57,896 nucleotides of DNA, taken from the NCBI GenBank assembly GCA_903929485.1, contig CAIYUY010000230.1, positions 1 through 57,896 of the forward strand, read 5' to 3'. This document shows positions 8,271 to 16,671 of this stretch, in pieces. The notes beneath the pieces are model-generated. The model had not been told where the DNA came from. It saw only the letters and a list, made by a program, of their open reading frames with translations, and searched no databases. How positions within the stretch are numbered: position 1 is the first letter of the stretch; every line of letters begins with the position of its first letter. This stretch comes from an uncultured Desulfuromonadales bacterium. GTDB taxonomy: Bacteria > Desulfobacterota > Desulfuromonadia > Geobacterales > CAIOGM01. The position numbers were made by a program, and so were the translations under genes.

Positions 8271-8657
8271 CTACATCCTTCTTCTGGCGGTAAATAGCGC
8301 GGTGGCAAGGTAGATATTGAGAGCAAGACTGATGCCGAAGGCAATGACCAGCGCTATCATCTTCCCCCTGTCCTGTTCCGTTTCCGTATCATAGACCACT
8401 TTGATTCGGTCTTTATGCTCTTCAGGCGCGGCGTTGGTCGAATTTCCCGTTGTTTCCTGGGGGGCGCCCGCATCGTGGAATTTGATATCCGGTACCTGGG
8501 GGAGCACCTGAATTGGGCCGGAGACGGTATCGTTTACCGATTGATCCTGCTGGGGAGGGGGAGTATCAGTTCCAACGCCACCGGCAATCCCCGCGGGTGG
8601 AGCCAATAGTAAAGCCAGGAGCATGACGAGCAGGATGCGGCGCTCAGGTCGTTTCAT
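8271..8657 (-). CDS. Small envelope protein, signal peptide and C-terminal TM
   Basis: A 128-residue protein of unknown function, convergent with polA (20 bp gap). A basic start (MKRPERR) leads into a hydrophobic stretch ending near Ala/Gly, consistent with a signal peptide. A Pro/Gln-rich linker follows, then a charged section (PEEHKDRIKVVYD), and one membrane helix near the C-terminus (IALVIAFGISLALNIYLA) before a basic tail. ATG 8657 has AGGAG at good spacing; an earlier in-frame start at 8684 would sit over that site. I do not recognise the family. Confidence 0.7.
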   Translation of the reverse strand: MKRPERRILLVMLLALLLAPPAGIAGGVGTDTPPPQQDQSVNDTVSGPIQVLPQVPDIKFHDAGAPQETTGNSTNAAPEEHKDRIKVVYDTETEQDRGKMIALVIAFGISLALNIYLATALFTARRRM

Positions 8658-8958
8658 TTCAGTATCTCCTTTTAGTGGTGACAAGCGTCGGTTGCCGGGT
8701 TAACCGGATATTTTTGTCTCAAATCACGGGGGGTTATTCGTTTAATGGCGACAAATGTAGTCTGTTTCCCGGTGGATGTAAAGTTACAAAATTATTTCAC
8801 AGATAAAGTTTCGCCGGCGACAGTTGTTTGCAGTTCGGATCTGCCTGCTGAACGATGCATACTTTGGGGAATATCAATGAACCATCTGCCGGTATTTGAG
8901 TTGAAAAAAGCGGACTTTCTGGTATAATGACTTTCAACGCACCAGTGAAGGAGGCCAC
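8658..8958. other. Intergenic region before sucC
   Basis: About 300 bp separate the small membrane protein from sucC. The sucC promoter lies at 8901-8928 and its Shine-Dalgarno (AAGGAGG) at 8947-8953. An open frame of 60 codons on the + strand runs through the promoter and is not credible. I see no riboswitch or RNA gene. Confidence 0.5.
8901..8928 (+). promoter_or_regulatory. Promoter of sucCD
   Basis: TTGAAA (8901-8906) is followed after 16 bp by a perfect TATAAT (8923-8928), 30 bp before the sucC ATG. Confidence 0.65.
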
Positions 8959-10116
8959 ATGAATATTCATGAATATCAGGCTAAGGAGATTCTCGACGCC
9001 TATGGCATACCGGTTCCGCGGGGGCGGGTCGCCCTGACCTCTGATCAGGTGGAGCGCGCCTCCAAAGAGATGGGGGGGCGTTGTGTCATCAAGGCCCAGA
9101 TTTATGCAGGCGGTCGCGGCAAAGCCGGCGGGGTGAAGCTGGTGCACGTCCCGGAGCAGGCTCAGGAATTCGGTAAGGAGCTCTTTGGTAAACGGCTCGT
9201 TACTCCTCAGACCGGTCCCGATGGACTTAAGGTCCGGAGAATTCTAGTGGAAGAGGCGGTGGAGATCGCCCGTGAATTTTATCTTTCCATCACCCTTGAT
9301 CGGGAAACGTCCAGATACTGTCTGATCGCCTCCGCCGAAGGTGGAGTGGATATTGAGGAGGTGGCGCGCAAATCACCTGAAAAGATTCACCTCTTCGCCA
9401 TCGATCCCTACACGGGCCTCCGCCCGTACCAAGCGCGCAAGATTGCCCTGGCCTTGGGGTTGACCGGCTCTGTTTGCGAGGACTGCGTGGAACTGATTCT
9501 TAACCTTTACCGCTGCTGTCTTGAAAAAGACTGCCAACTGGTGGAGATCAACCCCTTGGTGGTGACCAAAGCCGGCTGGCTATTGGCCATGGACGCCAAA
9601 TTTACCTTTGACGATAACGCTGTTTTCCGTCATCGTGAATATCCCGACATGGTGGATTATTCTCAACTTGACCCGTTGGAAATAAACGCCGGTAAATATG
9701 ATCTGGCCTACATAAAGCTTAAGGGAAACATCGGCTGCATGGTTAACGGCGCCGGTTTGGCCATGGCGACCCTGGATGTACTCAAGGAGTTTGGCGGTGA
9801 ACCTGCCAACTTTCTCGATGTGGGGGGGGGGGCCACCAGGGAAAAAGTGGCCGAGGCTTTCAAAATAATCCTGGAGGATAGTGACGCCAAAGGGGTCTTT
9901 GTCAATATCTTCGGAGGGATCATGCGTTGCGACATCATCGCCCAGGGGATCATTGAGGCTGCCGGCGAAGTTAAATGCATTCTTCCCATCGTGGTTCGCA
10001 TGGACGGCAGCAAGGTGGAAGAGGGGAAAAAGCTCCTCCTGGATTCGGGTCTCAACGTCCAATGCGCCGATAATTTGGGTGACGGGGCGGCGCGAATTGT
10101 CAGGATGCTTGGGTAA
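8959..10116 (+). CDS. sucC: Succinyl-CoA synthetase, beta subunit (ADP-forming type)
   Basis: The subunit makes succinate and ATP from succinyl-CoA with SucD in the TCA cycle. The 385-residue protein has the ATP-grasp N-terminal part (MNIHEYQAKEILDAYGIPVP, then CVIKAQIYAGGRGKAGGVKL). The C-terminal CoA-ligase domain has FLDVGGGATREKVAEAFKII and VNIFGGIMRCDIIAQGI. Length is as expected. AAGGAGG precedes ATG 8959. It is 11 bp from sucD and shares its promoter. Confidence 0.96.
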   Translation: MNIHEYQAKEILDAYGIPVPRGRVALTSDQVERASKEMGGRCVIKAQIYAGGRGKAGGVKLVHVPEQAQEFGKELFGKRLVTPQTGPDGLKVRRILVEEAVEIAREFYLSITLDRETSRYCLIASAEGGVDIEEVARKSPEKIHLFAIDPYTGLRPYQARKIALALGLTGSVCEDCVELILNLYRCCLEKDCQLVEINPLVVTKAGWLLAMDAKFTFDDNAVFRHREYPDMVDYSQLDPLEINAGKYDLAYIKLKGNIGCMVNGAGLAMATLDVLKEFGGEPANFLDVGGGATREKVAEAFKIILEDSDAKGVFVNIFGGIMRCDIIAQGIIEAAGEVKCILPIVVRMDGSKVEEGKKLLLDSGLNVQCADNLGDGAARIVRMLG

Positions 10117-10127
10117 GAGGATAAGCC

Positions 10128-11006
10128 ATGTCCATATTGATACATAAAGAGTCCAAGATTCTCGTCCAGGGGATCACCGGTCGGAGCGGTCTGTTCCATA
10201 CCCAGCAGTGTCGTGATTACGGCAGCAAGATTGTGGCCGGAGTCACGCCAGGTCGCGGCGGCATCCATATCGAGGGGATTCCTGTGTTCAATACCGTAGC
10301 CGAGGCGGTACACTACACAAAGGCTACTGTTTCCATGATTTTCGTCCCCCCTCCCGCCGCCGCCGACGCCATACTGGAGGCCTGCGACGCCGGTCTGGAA
10401 CTGGCTGTTTGCATAACCGAGGGGATTCCTATCCGTGACATGGTCCTGGCTCGCCGTTATCAGGAGGAGAGCGGCACCCGATTGGTTGGCCCCAACTGTC
10501 CAGGCGTCATCACCCCTGGCGAATGTAAGGTGGGGATCATGCCGGGTTATATTCATCGCCAGGGGAAAATCGGCGTAGTCTCCCGGAGCGGCACCCTCAC
10601 CTATGAGGCGGTAAAGCAACTCACCGATTCGGGGCTTGGTCAGTCAACATGTGTCGGTATCGGCGGCGACCCTATCATCGGGATGAAGTTCATCGACGTG
10701 CTGCATCTGTTCAATGAAGACCCGGAGACGGAAGGGGTCTTCATGATCGGTGAGATAGGTGGTGGAGCGGAGGAAGATGCGGCGTTCTGGATCAGGGATA
10801 ACATGAAGAAGCCGGTGGCGGCTTTTATTGCCGGAGTGACCGCGCCGCCGGGGAAGCGGATGGGGCACGCCGGCGCCATCATCACCGGCGGGAAGGGAAG
10901 AGCTGAGGATAAGATTCGTACGCTGGAAGAGTGCGGGGTGACGGTGGCCACAAGTCCGACCCGGATGGGTGAGGCGATGTCGGCGGCCTTGGGAAGCAAG
11001 GGGTGA
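10128..11006 (+). CDS. sucD: Succinyl-CoA synthetase, alpha subunit
   Basis: The 292-residue alpha subunit binds CoA and carries the phosphohistidine relay. The N-terminal Rossmann part has [16 protein letters not shown] and [10 protein letters not shown]. The catalytic His is in RMGHAGAI (about H247), followed by [11 protein letters not shown]. Length and order after sucC match the enzyme in other bacteria. Downstream come small membrane proteins with no metabolic link, possibly reached by read-through. Confidence 0.96.
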   Translation: MSILIHKESKILVQGITGRSGLFHTQQCRDYGSKIVAGVTPGRGGIHIEGIPVFNTVAEAVHYTKATVSMIFVPPPAAADAILEACDAGLELAVCITEGIPIRDMVLARRYQEESGTRLVGPNCPGVITPGECKVGIMPGYIHRQGKIGVVSRSGTLTYEAVKQLTDSGLGQSTCVGIGGDPIIGMKFIDVLHLFNEDPETEGVFMIGEIGGGAEEDAAFWIRDNMKKPVAAFIAGVTAPPGKRMGHAGAIITGGKGRAEDKIRTLEECGVTVATSPTRMGEAMSAALGSKG

Positions 11007-11041
11007 TCCGGACGAGGGAGTGTCGCGGGAGGCGGTGTTAG

Positions 11042-11368
11042 ATGACGATGCTACTGCTGATTTTGAGCTCGCTGCTTCTCCTTGGAGCTCTGGGATTCTT
11101 GGCTTCCGCCGTCAGGTCGTTGGTCGCGCAAGTCGGGATAGCCACCCGTATGGGGGTGGAGAGCGTGGCGCGGATCAAGGGTGACGTTGCTTGTCTCCGG
11201 GGAGAAGGGAGGCGACTCCGCGACAGCATATCGCTCGTGTCCGAATCCGCGTCCGGGTGGCCACAAGGGTTGCTTCTTTTCCGTGAGGCTCTGTTGTTGC
11301 TGCGCAGTATCAGGGCAATGATGACGGTAACCGCGCTGTTGTCAACGCTGCGCAGAGCACCGTGGTAG
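11042..11368 (+). CDS. Small membrane-anchored protein of unknown family
   Basis: The 108-residue frame starts with one strongly hydrophobic helix (MLLLILSSLLLLGALGFLAS). A helical region with alternating charge follows (IATRMGVESVARIKGDVACL), then a basic end. It lies 36 bp after sucD and 59 bp before a YtxH gene. Its shape (N-terminal TM plus helix) resembles the DUF948 protein two genes downstream, so a related envelope role is possible. No clear ribosome site was seen, so confidence is moderate. Confidence 0.5.
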   Translation: MTMLLLILSSLLLLGALGFLASAVRSLVAQVGIATRMGVESVARIKGDVACLRGEGRRLRDSISLVSESASGWPQGLLLFREALLLLRSIRAMMTVTALLSTLRRAPW

Positions 11369-11426
11369 TTTTTTTTGCAGAGTCGGCGGATGGAATAATG
11401 ATCATACTCGTAAAAGGAGGCTTATT

Positions 11427-11741
11427 ATGGCCGAACAGGGAAGTGGTTCACAGGTTGGCGCGGTATTTCTGGCTTTTGCGGCAGGCGCCGCGTTGGGGGC
11501 CGGGCTCACCCTTTTGGTTGCACCCAAGTCGGGAGAGCAGATGCGGCTATCCATCAAGGAGTTGACGGGCGACACCGTTGACAAGATCAAGGAGTATGCC
11601 CAGGATGCTCAAGAAAAGATAATGGAAACTTTCGAGCAGGGTAAGGAGATAGTTCTTGATCGAAAAGCCATCCTCGCATCGGCATTGGATGCCGGGAGGG
11701 AGGCCATGGCTCTTGAGCGGGATCGGCTGAAAAAAGGGTGA
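11427..11741 (+). CDS. YtxH-domain protein, copy 1
   Basis: A 104-residue single-span protein. Residues ~10-30 are a Gly/Ala-rich membrane helix (VFLAFAAGAALGAGLTLLVA) followed by the YtxH signature APKSGEQMR and a long amphipathic helix. A good AAAGGAGG site precedes ATG 11427. It is clearly homologous to the protein at 12224, with the same MAEQ start, helix and KEYA segment, so the two arose by local duplication. Its stop lies in the first unit of a heptamer repeat. YtxH proteins are linked to envelope and stress functions, but their mechanism is unknown. Confidence 0.8.
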   Translation: MAEQGSGSQVGAVFLAFAAGAALGAGLTLLVAPKSGEQMRLSIKELTGDTVDKIKEYAQDAQEKIMETFEQGKEIVLDRKAILASALDAGREAMALERDRLKKG

Positions 11742-11804
11742 AAGGTGAAAAGTGAAAGGTGAAAGGTGAAAAGAACCTTGAACCCTGAACCTGGAACCTT
11801 GAAC
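11738..11804 (+). repeat. Heptamer tract (9 units in phase) at the YtxH stop codon
   Basis: Nine 7-base units lie in perfect register: five of the GTGAAAR class, then four of the GAACCNN class, with a final partial unit. The YtxH stop codon TGA (11739-11741) lies in the first unit. The same two classes occur in the same order at 44758-44851 before accC. Confidence 0.75.
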
Positions 11805-11828
11805 GAGTTTTTATGGGGGGAAGAGAGT

Positions 11829-12221
11829 ATGATGCTGGTATCGCTGGCCGCACTGGTGGCGGCGCTGGGTGTTGTTGTCCTGGTAGTCGTACTGGTGCCG
11901 GCAATTAACGAAATGAAGAAGACGATTGTTGCCCTACGGGAATTCATCGTTAACACTGAAAGCTCCTTGAATCCTCTGCTGGGGGAGCTGGGTAAAACCT
12001 TGGCCGATATCAGGGAGATGGCTGATACGGCGGCGGCGCGTCGTGACGATATCACATCCCTCATGTCCGCTCTTGGTGACACCGGCGAGAGCGTTCAGCG
12101 GATCAACGCCATTCTCGGAGGAGCCGTAAAGGCCGTCGAGAAGCCGGTCATGTACTGGGCGGGAGTCAAGGCTGTCGGCCGGAATATTTTAAGAAATTTC
12201 ACACACAAAGGGGGTAATTGA
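11829..12221 (+). CDS. DUF948-domain membrane protein
   Basis: The 130-residue protein has an N-terminal hydrophobic helix (MMLVSLAALVAALGVVVLVV). A long coiled region follows with regularly spaced Leu/Ile (MKKTIVALREFIVNTESSLN), typical of DUF948. The end is basic. ATG 11829 follows a purine-rich site; an upstream in-frame ATG at 11766 would translate heptamer repeat DNA and is rejected. It is sandwiched between two YtxH paralogues, which suggests a small envelope complex. Function unknown. Confidence 0.75.
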   Translation: MMLVSLAALVAALGVVVLVVVLVPAINEMKKTIVALREFIVNTESSLNPLLGELGKTLADIREMADTAAARRDDITSLMSALGDTGESVQRINAILGGAVKAVEKPVMYWAGVKAVGRNILRNFTHKGGN

Positions 12222-12223
12222 TC

Positions 12224-12505
12224 ATGGCGGAACAGGAAAACGGCGCAAGCGTATCATCGGTCTTTTTGGCATTCATCGCGGGGGCTGCGGCAGGAGCGGG
12301 GCTGGCTCTCCTCCTGGCCCCCAAGGCAGGGGATGAGGTTCGGCAGCAGATCAAGGAGCTTGCCGAGGATGCTCTCGATAGAACGAAGGAGTATGCCCGG
12401 ACCATGCAGGACAAGGCCAGGGAAGTACTGGAAAAAGGGAAAGAAGCGATTTCCTGCTGCAAGGATTCCGGTTCCATTCCGGACGGTGATAAGCCGGCGG
12501 TATGA
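12224..12505 (+). CDS. YtxH-domain protein, copy 2
   Basis: A 93-residue paralogue of the protein at 11427. It starts MAEQENGASVSSVF, then has a Gly/Ala-rich membrane helix, the LLAPKAGDEVRQ YtxH signature and an amphipathic helix with KEYARTMQDKAREVLEKGKE. ATG 12224 begins 2 bp after the DUF948 stop, so the genes are coupled. The C-terminus is shorter than in copy 1. Confidence 0.8.
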   Translation: MAEQENGASVSSVFLAFIAGAAAGAGLALLLAPKAGDEVRQQIKELAEDALDRTKEYARTMQDKAREVLEKGKEAISCCKDSGSIPDGDKPAV

Positions 12506-12554
12506 TCACCACTTTGGTCAGGCGCACTTGGTATGATCCGGAGTAGTTCACCAG

Positions 12555-12587
12555 CGGCCCCACCGGTTTTTTTGTCCGGCGGGGTCG
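12555..12587. terminator. Hairpin after the YtxH/DUF948 genes
   Basis: Arms CGGCCCCACCGG and CCGGCGGGGTCG pair with two imperfect positions around a T-rich loop. It lies 50 bp after the last YtxH gene and ahead of the next promoter, so it could end that transcript. There is no T-tract after the stem. Confidence 0.35.
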
Positions 12588-12656
12588 TCTCCCCAAAGGC
12601 ACTGTTGTTCCTCCCTTTTGCCACGGAATTATTTTTAGCCATACAGTCTTGTCGCG

Positions 12657-12686
12657 TTGACATCACCGGACGTTGTGCCGTATAGT
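12657..12686 (+). promoter_or_regulatory. Candidate promoter of the transpeptidase gene
   Basis: Consensus TTGACA (12657-12662) and TATAGT (12681-12686) with an 18-bp spacer, 47 bp before ATG 12734. Confidence 0.55.
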
Positions 12687-12733
12687 GATCAACCAGTCAC
12701 TTTAGCCAACAAGACGTGCCCACCAGGTAATAC

Positions 12734-14101
12734 ATGCAGGATTTTAAAAATCTGAAATTAAAAAAAGGTGTTATTCTCCCTTTCGCGGCGAAGCAGAGTG
12801 GTTCCTCATCCAACTCCTTCAGGGTTCCGACGAATATTCCCGCCCTTGAGGAACCGGAACAGAAACGGCGCTGGCTTAGGGTGCTCCTTCCCCTCATGGC
12901 TGTCATCCTTGCCGCGTATCCGGTCTTCTCTCTCGTGACCTCTCCCGGTTTGGAACATAAAGCACCGGCAGCAAAGCCGCTGGTGGTTCACGATCCCCCT
13001 GGGAGTTTACCGCTCAATCCGTACCAGGCTTTTCTTCTTTCGGCTCAGTCTCTGAAGAATATCGCAGCCACGGGCACCGGGTCAATGGTTGCCCCGCTCC
13101 CCGATGGCGGCTCGATCCAGTTTTCCTTGGATCGGGAACTTCAAGGGCGTGTGCTGGAGGTAATGGCGGAGAATCATCTCCCCTACGGAGCCTTTGTGGC
13201 GCTGGAACCGAAGACCGGGAGAGTCCTGGCTCTGGCAGGCTACTCCGAACGGGACAGGAACTGGCCGGAGCGCTCCTGTTACGACCTTTATCCCATGGCG
13301 TCGCTTTTCAAGATTATCATCGCCGCGGCGGCTCTGGAGCAGAAGAAAGTCGGCCCCGATACGGTGGTCCTCTTCAATGGCCGTTCCTGCTCGGAAAATC
13401 CCAAGGCGTGGTTCGTCCGACCCGGCAAACGGAACCAGCAGGTGGATCTTACCACGGCCATGAGTAAATCCATGAATCCGGTCTTTGGTCGTCTGGCCAG
13501 CGAGATCGTGGGGCGGGATGACATGATGAGCATGGCTGCCCGGTTCGGTTTCAATCAGCAGCTCTTTCCCGGGACGCCGGTGCAGCCCAGTCGGGCAGCG
13601 GAGCCGCAAAACGATTCACAGCTCAAGCTGATGGGGGCGGGTCTTGGTCGCGAGACCAAGGTGTCGCCACTCCATGCCGCGGCCATGATGGCTGCCATCG
13701 CCAACGACGGTGTCATGATGCTCCCGATTCTGGCTGATCGAATCACCAATGGCGGCGGTGATGTCCTCTTCTGTGAGAATTCGCTCCCCGTACGGCGACT
13801 GCTGGATCAGGAAACCTCACGAAAACTGGCTCGGACTCTCTCCCTCACCGTCTCCAGCGGCACCTCGCGTAAAGCTTTTCACGACAAGAAGGGGCGACCC
13901 AAGCTAGCTGAAATCAACGTGGCGGCCAAGACCGGCTCCATCAACGGCACCAGCCCTGACGGATTCTACACCTGGTTCGCAGCCTATGCTCCGGTGGAGA
14001 ATCCGCAGATCGCCGTGGTGGCCTTGGTTGTCAATCAGGGGAAGTGGAAGATCAAGGCCTCGCAGTTGGGCGAACAGGCTTTGGAGACTTTTTTCCGCTG
14101 A
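12734..14101 (+). CDS. Penicillin-binding transpeptidase without glycosyltransferase domain
   Basis: This 455-residue protein cross-links peptidoglycan or acts as a related D,D-peptidase. A short cytoplasmic start precedes one membrane helix (~48-68), so the enzyme faces the periplasm. All three active-site motifs are present: SLFK (S190-K193), SMN (246-248) and KTG (399-401). The region before the catalytic domain is short, with no glycosyltransferase and no full dimerisation domain as in FtsI or MrdA. It is therefore a small class-B-like enzyme. Its stop overlaps the next gene's ATG. Confidence 0.85.
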   Translation: MQDFKNLKLKKGVILPFAAKQSGSSSNSFRVPTNIPALEEPEQKRRWLRVLLPLMAVILAAYPVFSLVTSPGLEHKAPAAKPLVVHDPPGSLPLNPYQAFLLSAQSLKNIAATGTGSMVAPLPDGGSIQFSLDRELQGRVLEVMAENHLPYGAFVALEPKTGRVLALAGYSERDRNWPERSCYDLYPMASLFKIIIAAAALEQKKVGPDTVVLFNGRSCSENPKAWFVRPGKRNQQVDLTTAMSKSMNPVFGRLASEIVGRDDMMSMAARFGFNQQLFPGTPVQPSRAAEPQNDSQLKLMGAGLGRETKVSPLHAAAMMAAIANDGVMMLPILADRITNGGGDVLFCENSLPVRRLLDQETSRKLARTLSLTVSSGTSRKAFHDKKGRPKLAEINVAAKTGSINGTSPDGFYTWFAAYAPVENPQIAVVALVVNQGKWKIKASQLGEQALETFFR

Positions 14102-14361
14102 TGCCGGACAGAGAGTCTACCTGTCGTCATTGCGGAACCTGCTGTGTGGCGCCGGACATCAGCACTCTGAACAAGCCCGCGGGGGTTCGCTGCCTCCATC
14201 TGGATGGGGAACTTCGCTGCCGGATCTATGAGGAGCGCCCTGGAGTCTGTCGCGGCTATCGCCCTGATGAACTCTGCCAAATGGTCGCCGCGCCGGAGTT
14301 GGAGCAGCGGGTGGGCCGTTATCTGGGGCTGTTCGGGATAGAATCGGCAGGGGGTGTGTAG
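14101..14361 (+). CDS. YkgJ-family cysteine cluster protein
   Basis: The 86-residue protein has the cysteine pattern of the YkgJ/UPF0153 family: CRHCGTCC near the N-terminus, then CLHLDGELRCRIYEERPGVC, then a last Cys in ELCQM. The family is proposed to bind zinc or an Fe-S centre. ATG 14101 overlaps the transpeptidase stop (ATGA). Its 3' end overlaps the convergent LpxH-like gene by 43 bp. Confidence 0.8.
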   Translation: MPDRESTCRHCGTCCVAPDISTLNKPAGVRCLHLDGELRCRIYEERPGVCRGYRPDELCQMVAAPELEQRVGRYLGLFGIESAGGV

Positions 14362-15074
14362 CTTTTCAGTGAAAATCTCCCGTCCAGGTATTCCGCGTAG
14401 GAAAAATGGGTGATCCACTCCCCCATGGAGATCAGTGTGTGCGAATCGTTTTCCCCCCGTTCCAGGAAGGGGAGATGGAAATGACCGGTTATTACGGCAC
14501 TGCACCCCTTGCCGAACCAATGCGAGGCGTACTCCCTTATCAGCATTGCGCGGGTATCCACGTGGCGCTTTTTTTTTGTCCGCGACTTGCTGCTTCGATG
14601 ACCCAGGCGCTCGGCTATAAGACAGGCAAACCGGACAGGAACGACGGGAATCAGCGCTTTGACGATGGGGCCGTGAAACAGGGCGCGGAGTAGACGGTGT
14701 GAGAGTTCGCCCCTGTTGATCTGGTCTCCGTGGCAAATGAGGGTCCGATTACCGTCAAGATCGATGACGGTCGGACCGGGATGGAGTTCCGCCCCCAGGG
14801 TCTTTGTGAAAAATGTCCCCAGGTGAAAATCATGGTTTCCCTCGCAGTAGATAATTCGCGTCCCCCCCTTTTTCAGCTGCAGGAGGGCGTCCAGGACGGG
14901 GAGGTAGTGAGGAAAGTCACTGGCGGGATAGCCGATGAGAAACTCGAAGAGATCCCCAAGGATAACGAGAAGCTCTGCCCTACCTCCCTGTTCGGCTAGA
15001 AAGGCGAGCAATGCCCGGTAATTTCGGTCTTCGGGCCGGCGGAGGTGGGCATCTGCTAGGAATATGGCGCGCAT
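14319..15074 (-). CDS. UDP-2,3-diacylglucosamine diphosphatase-like metallophosphoesterase (LpxH family)
   Basis: LpxH removes UMP from UDP-diacylglucosamine in lipid A synthesis at the inner membrane. The 251-residue protein has the calcineurin-like metal motifs in order: FLADAHL, VILGDLFEFLIG, CEGNHDFHLG, LICHGDQIN and ITGHFHLPF. A basic hydrophobic middle (RALFHGPIVKALIPVVPVRF) fits a lipid-binding lid. CAT at 15072-15074 gives the start MRAIFLADAH, which matches where the fold begins. Assignment to LpxH rather than a related phosphoesterase is likely but by eye. Confidence 0.8.
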   Translation of the reverse strand: MRAIFLADAHLRRPEDRNYRALLAFLAEQGGRAELLVILGDLFEFLIGYPASDFPHYLPVLDALLQLKKGGTRIIYCEGNHDFHLGTFFTKTLGAELHPGPTVIDLDGNRTLICHGDQINRGELSHRLLRALFHGPIVKALIPVVPVRFACLIAERLGHRSSKSRTKKKRHVDTRAMLIREYASHWFGKGCSAVITGHFHLPFLERGENDSHTLISMGEWITHFSYAEYLDGRFSLKSYTPPADSIPNSPR

Positions 15075-15136
15075 TGTGGTACTATAACCACCGGTTCGTC
15101 GTAAAGTCAAGGCGCCTGCCAGAGAGGATGTAACTG

Positions 15137-15577
15137 ATGGGAAGTTTGCGGAGCATGCAGATTGTCTGGGATGACCTGCTTGACGCTTTCAGCAGTGATG
15201 AAGAGAGCATCTATTTCCTGGACAGGGAAACAGGGGAAGTCTTTTTTGTCCCTACCGGCTATGAGGATGGTGAGTTCTGGTCGGAGGTCGGGATGCACCG
15301 GCAGCGCTATCTCCGGATACCGGCCTTCGACTACGAGGAGGAGCGGTACCTGGTGTACGAGTTCATCCGTCAACTGGATGATCCGGGGCTGAAAGAGCTC
15401 CTGAAACGTACCTTCTCCGGGAAAAGCACTTTCGGTAAACTGGATGAAATCCTTGCTTTCTACCCCGATGAGGAGGAGCGTCTGGTTCGGATGAAGGACG
15501 AGGTCATGAGCGGTCGGATCAAGTTCTGGCTGGAAGAGCATGATCTTTATCCGGAAACGGCGGGGGGGCTGTTCTGA
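15137..15577 (+). CDS. UPF0158-family protein
   Basis: A 146-residue acidic protein with the UPF0158 layout: an N-terminal helix (IVWDDLLDAF), a strand-turn IYFLDRETGEVFFV, and a C-terminal section with LVYEFIRQL and WLEEHDLYPE. The function of the family is not known. It starts 62 bp from the divergent LpxH-like gene. The methionine at 15155 (MQIVWDDL) is a possible alternative start. Confidence 0.8.
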   Translation: MGSLRSMQIVWDDLLDAFSSDEESIYFLDRETGEVFFVPTGYEDGEFWSEVGMHRQRYLRIPAFDYEEERYLVYEFIRQLDDPGLKELLKRTFSGKSTFGKLDEILAFYPDEEERLVRMKDEVMSGRIKFWLEEHDLYPETAGGLF

Positions 15578-15636
15578 CGGTACTTCGCGGACCGGACGTT
15601 CATACCGGGGGTGCTCTCGCGCCGAACAACCTGGCG

Positions 15637-16671
15637 GTGCGCACTGCGGCGGTGATGATAGCCGTGGTCATTGTGGGGGCTCTCATGTCCGAGCTCCGAC
15701 ATACGCTTTCTTGCTTTCTCCTCTCTTTTCTCTTGGCCTATCTCTTTGAGCCGCTGGTCGCCCTCATGGAGCGGAGGCTATCCCGCATGAAGGCCATTGC
15801 GGTTCTCTACGCAGGGCTTGTTTTCTTTGCCCTCTTCTGTCTCATCTATCTGATCCCGTTCCTTACCATTCGGTGGGAGGCGCTGTCTCAAACTTTCCCG
15901 CTTTATCTGCAGAAGATCAAGGCACTTATCGCCGGACTCCGTGAAAGCAACCGGACCTCCTACGCCGCCGAGGAGTGGCGCTGGGTTTTCGATCAGCTTT
16001 TGGATAACCTGGATGCGGTCTACAGCAAGCTGGGGGGAGGTGTCTATGCCACGGCTTCAACCATGGCCTTCAACCTGCTCAATCTTCTCCTCTCCCCCAT
16101 TCTCGTTTTTTTCATGCTCGTCTACAAGAAGGATGTGGCGGCGACTCTTATCGGTTTCCTTCCGGCTCGTTATCGTGACGGAATACTCCTCGTGGGAAGG
16201 GAGATCAACCGGAGCATGACCGGTTTCATTAGAGGACAGCTTTTCATCTCCGGGATTGTCGCCTTGCTGGTGACCCTGGCCCTGTTCCTGCTGGGGGTCG
16301 ATTATCCGCTGCTCAACGGAATTTTCGCGGGCGTTACCTCCATCATCCCCTTCATCGGGGTCATTCTGGCTGCGGTTCCGCCACTCTTCCTGGCTTATGT
16401 GAAATACCAGACCAGCCTGATCCTGGTCAAGGTTGCAGCAGCGTTCGGCGTCATCTACTTTGTTGAAGGGTATCTGGTGAAGCCGTTGGTTTTTCGTGAA
16501 TCCATGGATCTTAACCCGCTCCTGACCCTTCTCATGGTGATGGCCCTGGGAGAGCTCATGGGTTTCTGGGGGATACTCCTCGCCATCCCCATAGCCGCCA
16601 GCCTCAAGATCTTCTTCAGCCACGCGGTGAAGGGAACATTTTCTCTGATCCCTCCTCCCCCTGAACCATGA
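15637..16671 (+). CDS. AI-2E family transporter (TqsA/PerM type)
   Basis: A 344-residue inner-membrane protein with about eight hydrophobic segments, including a first hairpin ([20 protein letters not shown]), [20 protein letters not shown], and a C-terminal group around [24 protein letters not shown]. This is the AI-2E/PerM signature region. Family members export small molecules or act as Na+/H+ antiporters, and the substrate cannot be read from sequence. GTG 15637 is used; ATG 15655 is an alternative. Its stop overlaps the ATG of the copper ATPase. Confidence 0.88.
   Translation: MRTAAVMIAVVIVGALMSELRHTLSCFLLSFLLAYLFEPLVALMERRLSRMKAIAVLYAGLVFFALFCLIYLIPFLTIRWEALSQTFPLYLQKIKALIAGLRESNRTSYAAEEWRWVFDQLLDNLDAVYSKLGGGVYATASTMAFNLLNLLLSPILVFFMLVYKKDVAATLIGFLPARYRDGILLVGREINRSMTGFIRGQLFISGIVALLVTLALFLLGVDYPLLNGIFAGVTSIIPFIGVILAAVPPLFLAYVKYQTSLILVKVAAAFGVIYFVEGYLVKPLVFRESMDLNPLLTLLMVMALGELMGFWGILLAIPIAASLKIFFSHAVKGTFSLIPPPPEP

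Noticed and set aside
8745-8927. 60-codon frame before sucC
   Set aside because: It runs through the sucC promoter, has no family resemblance, and has no ribosome site.
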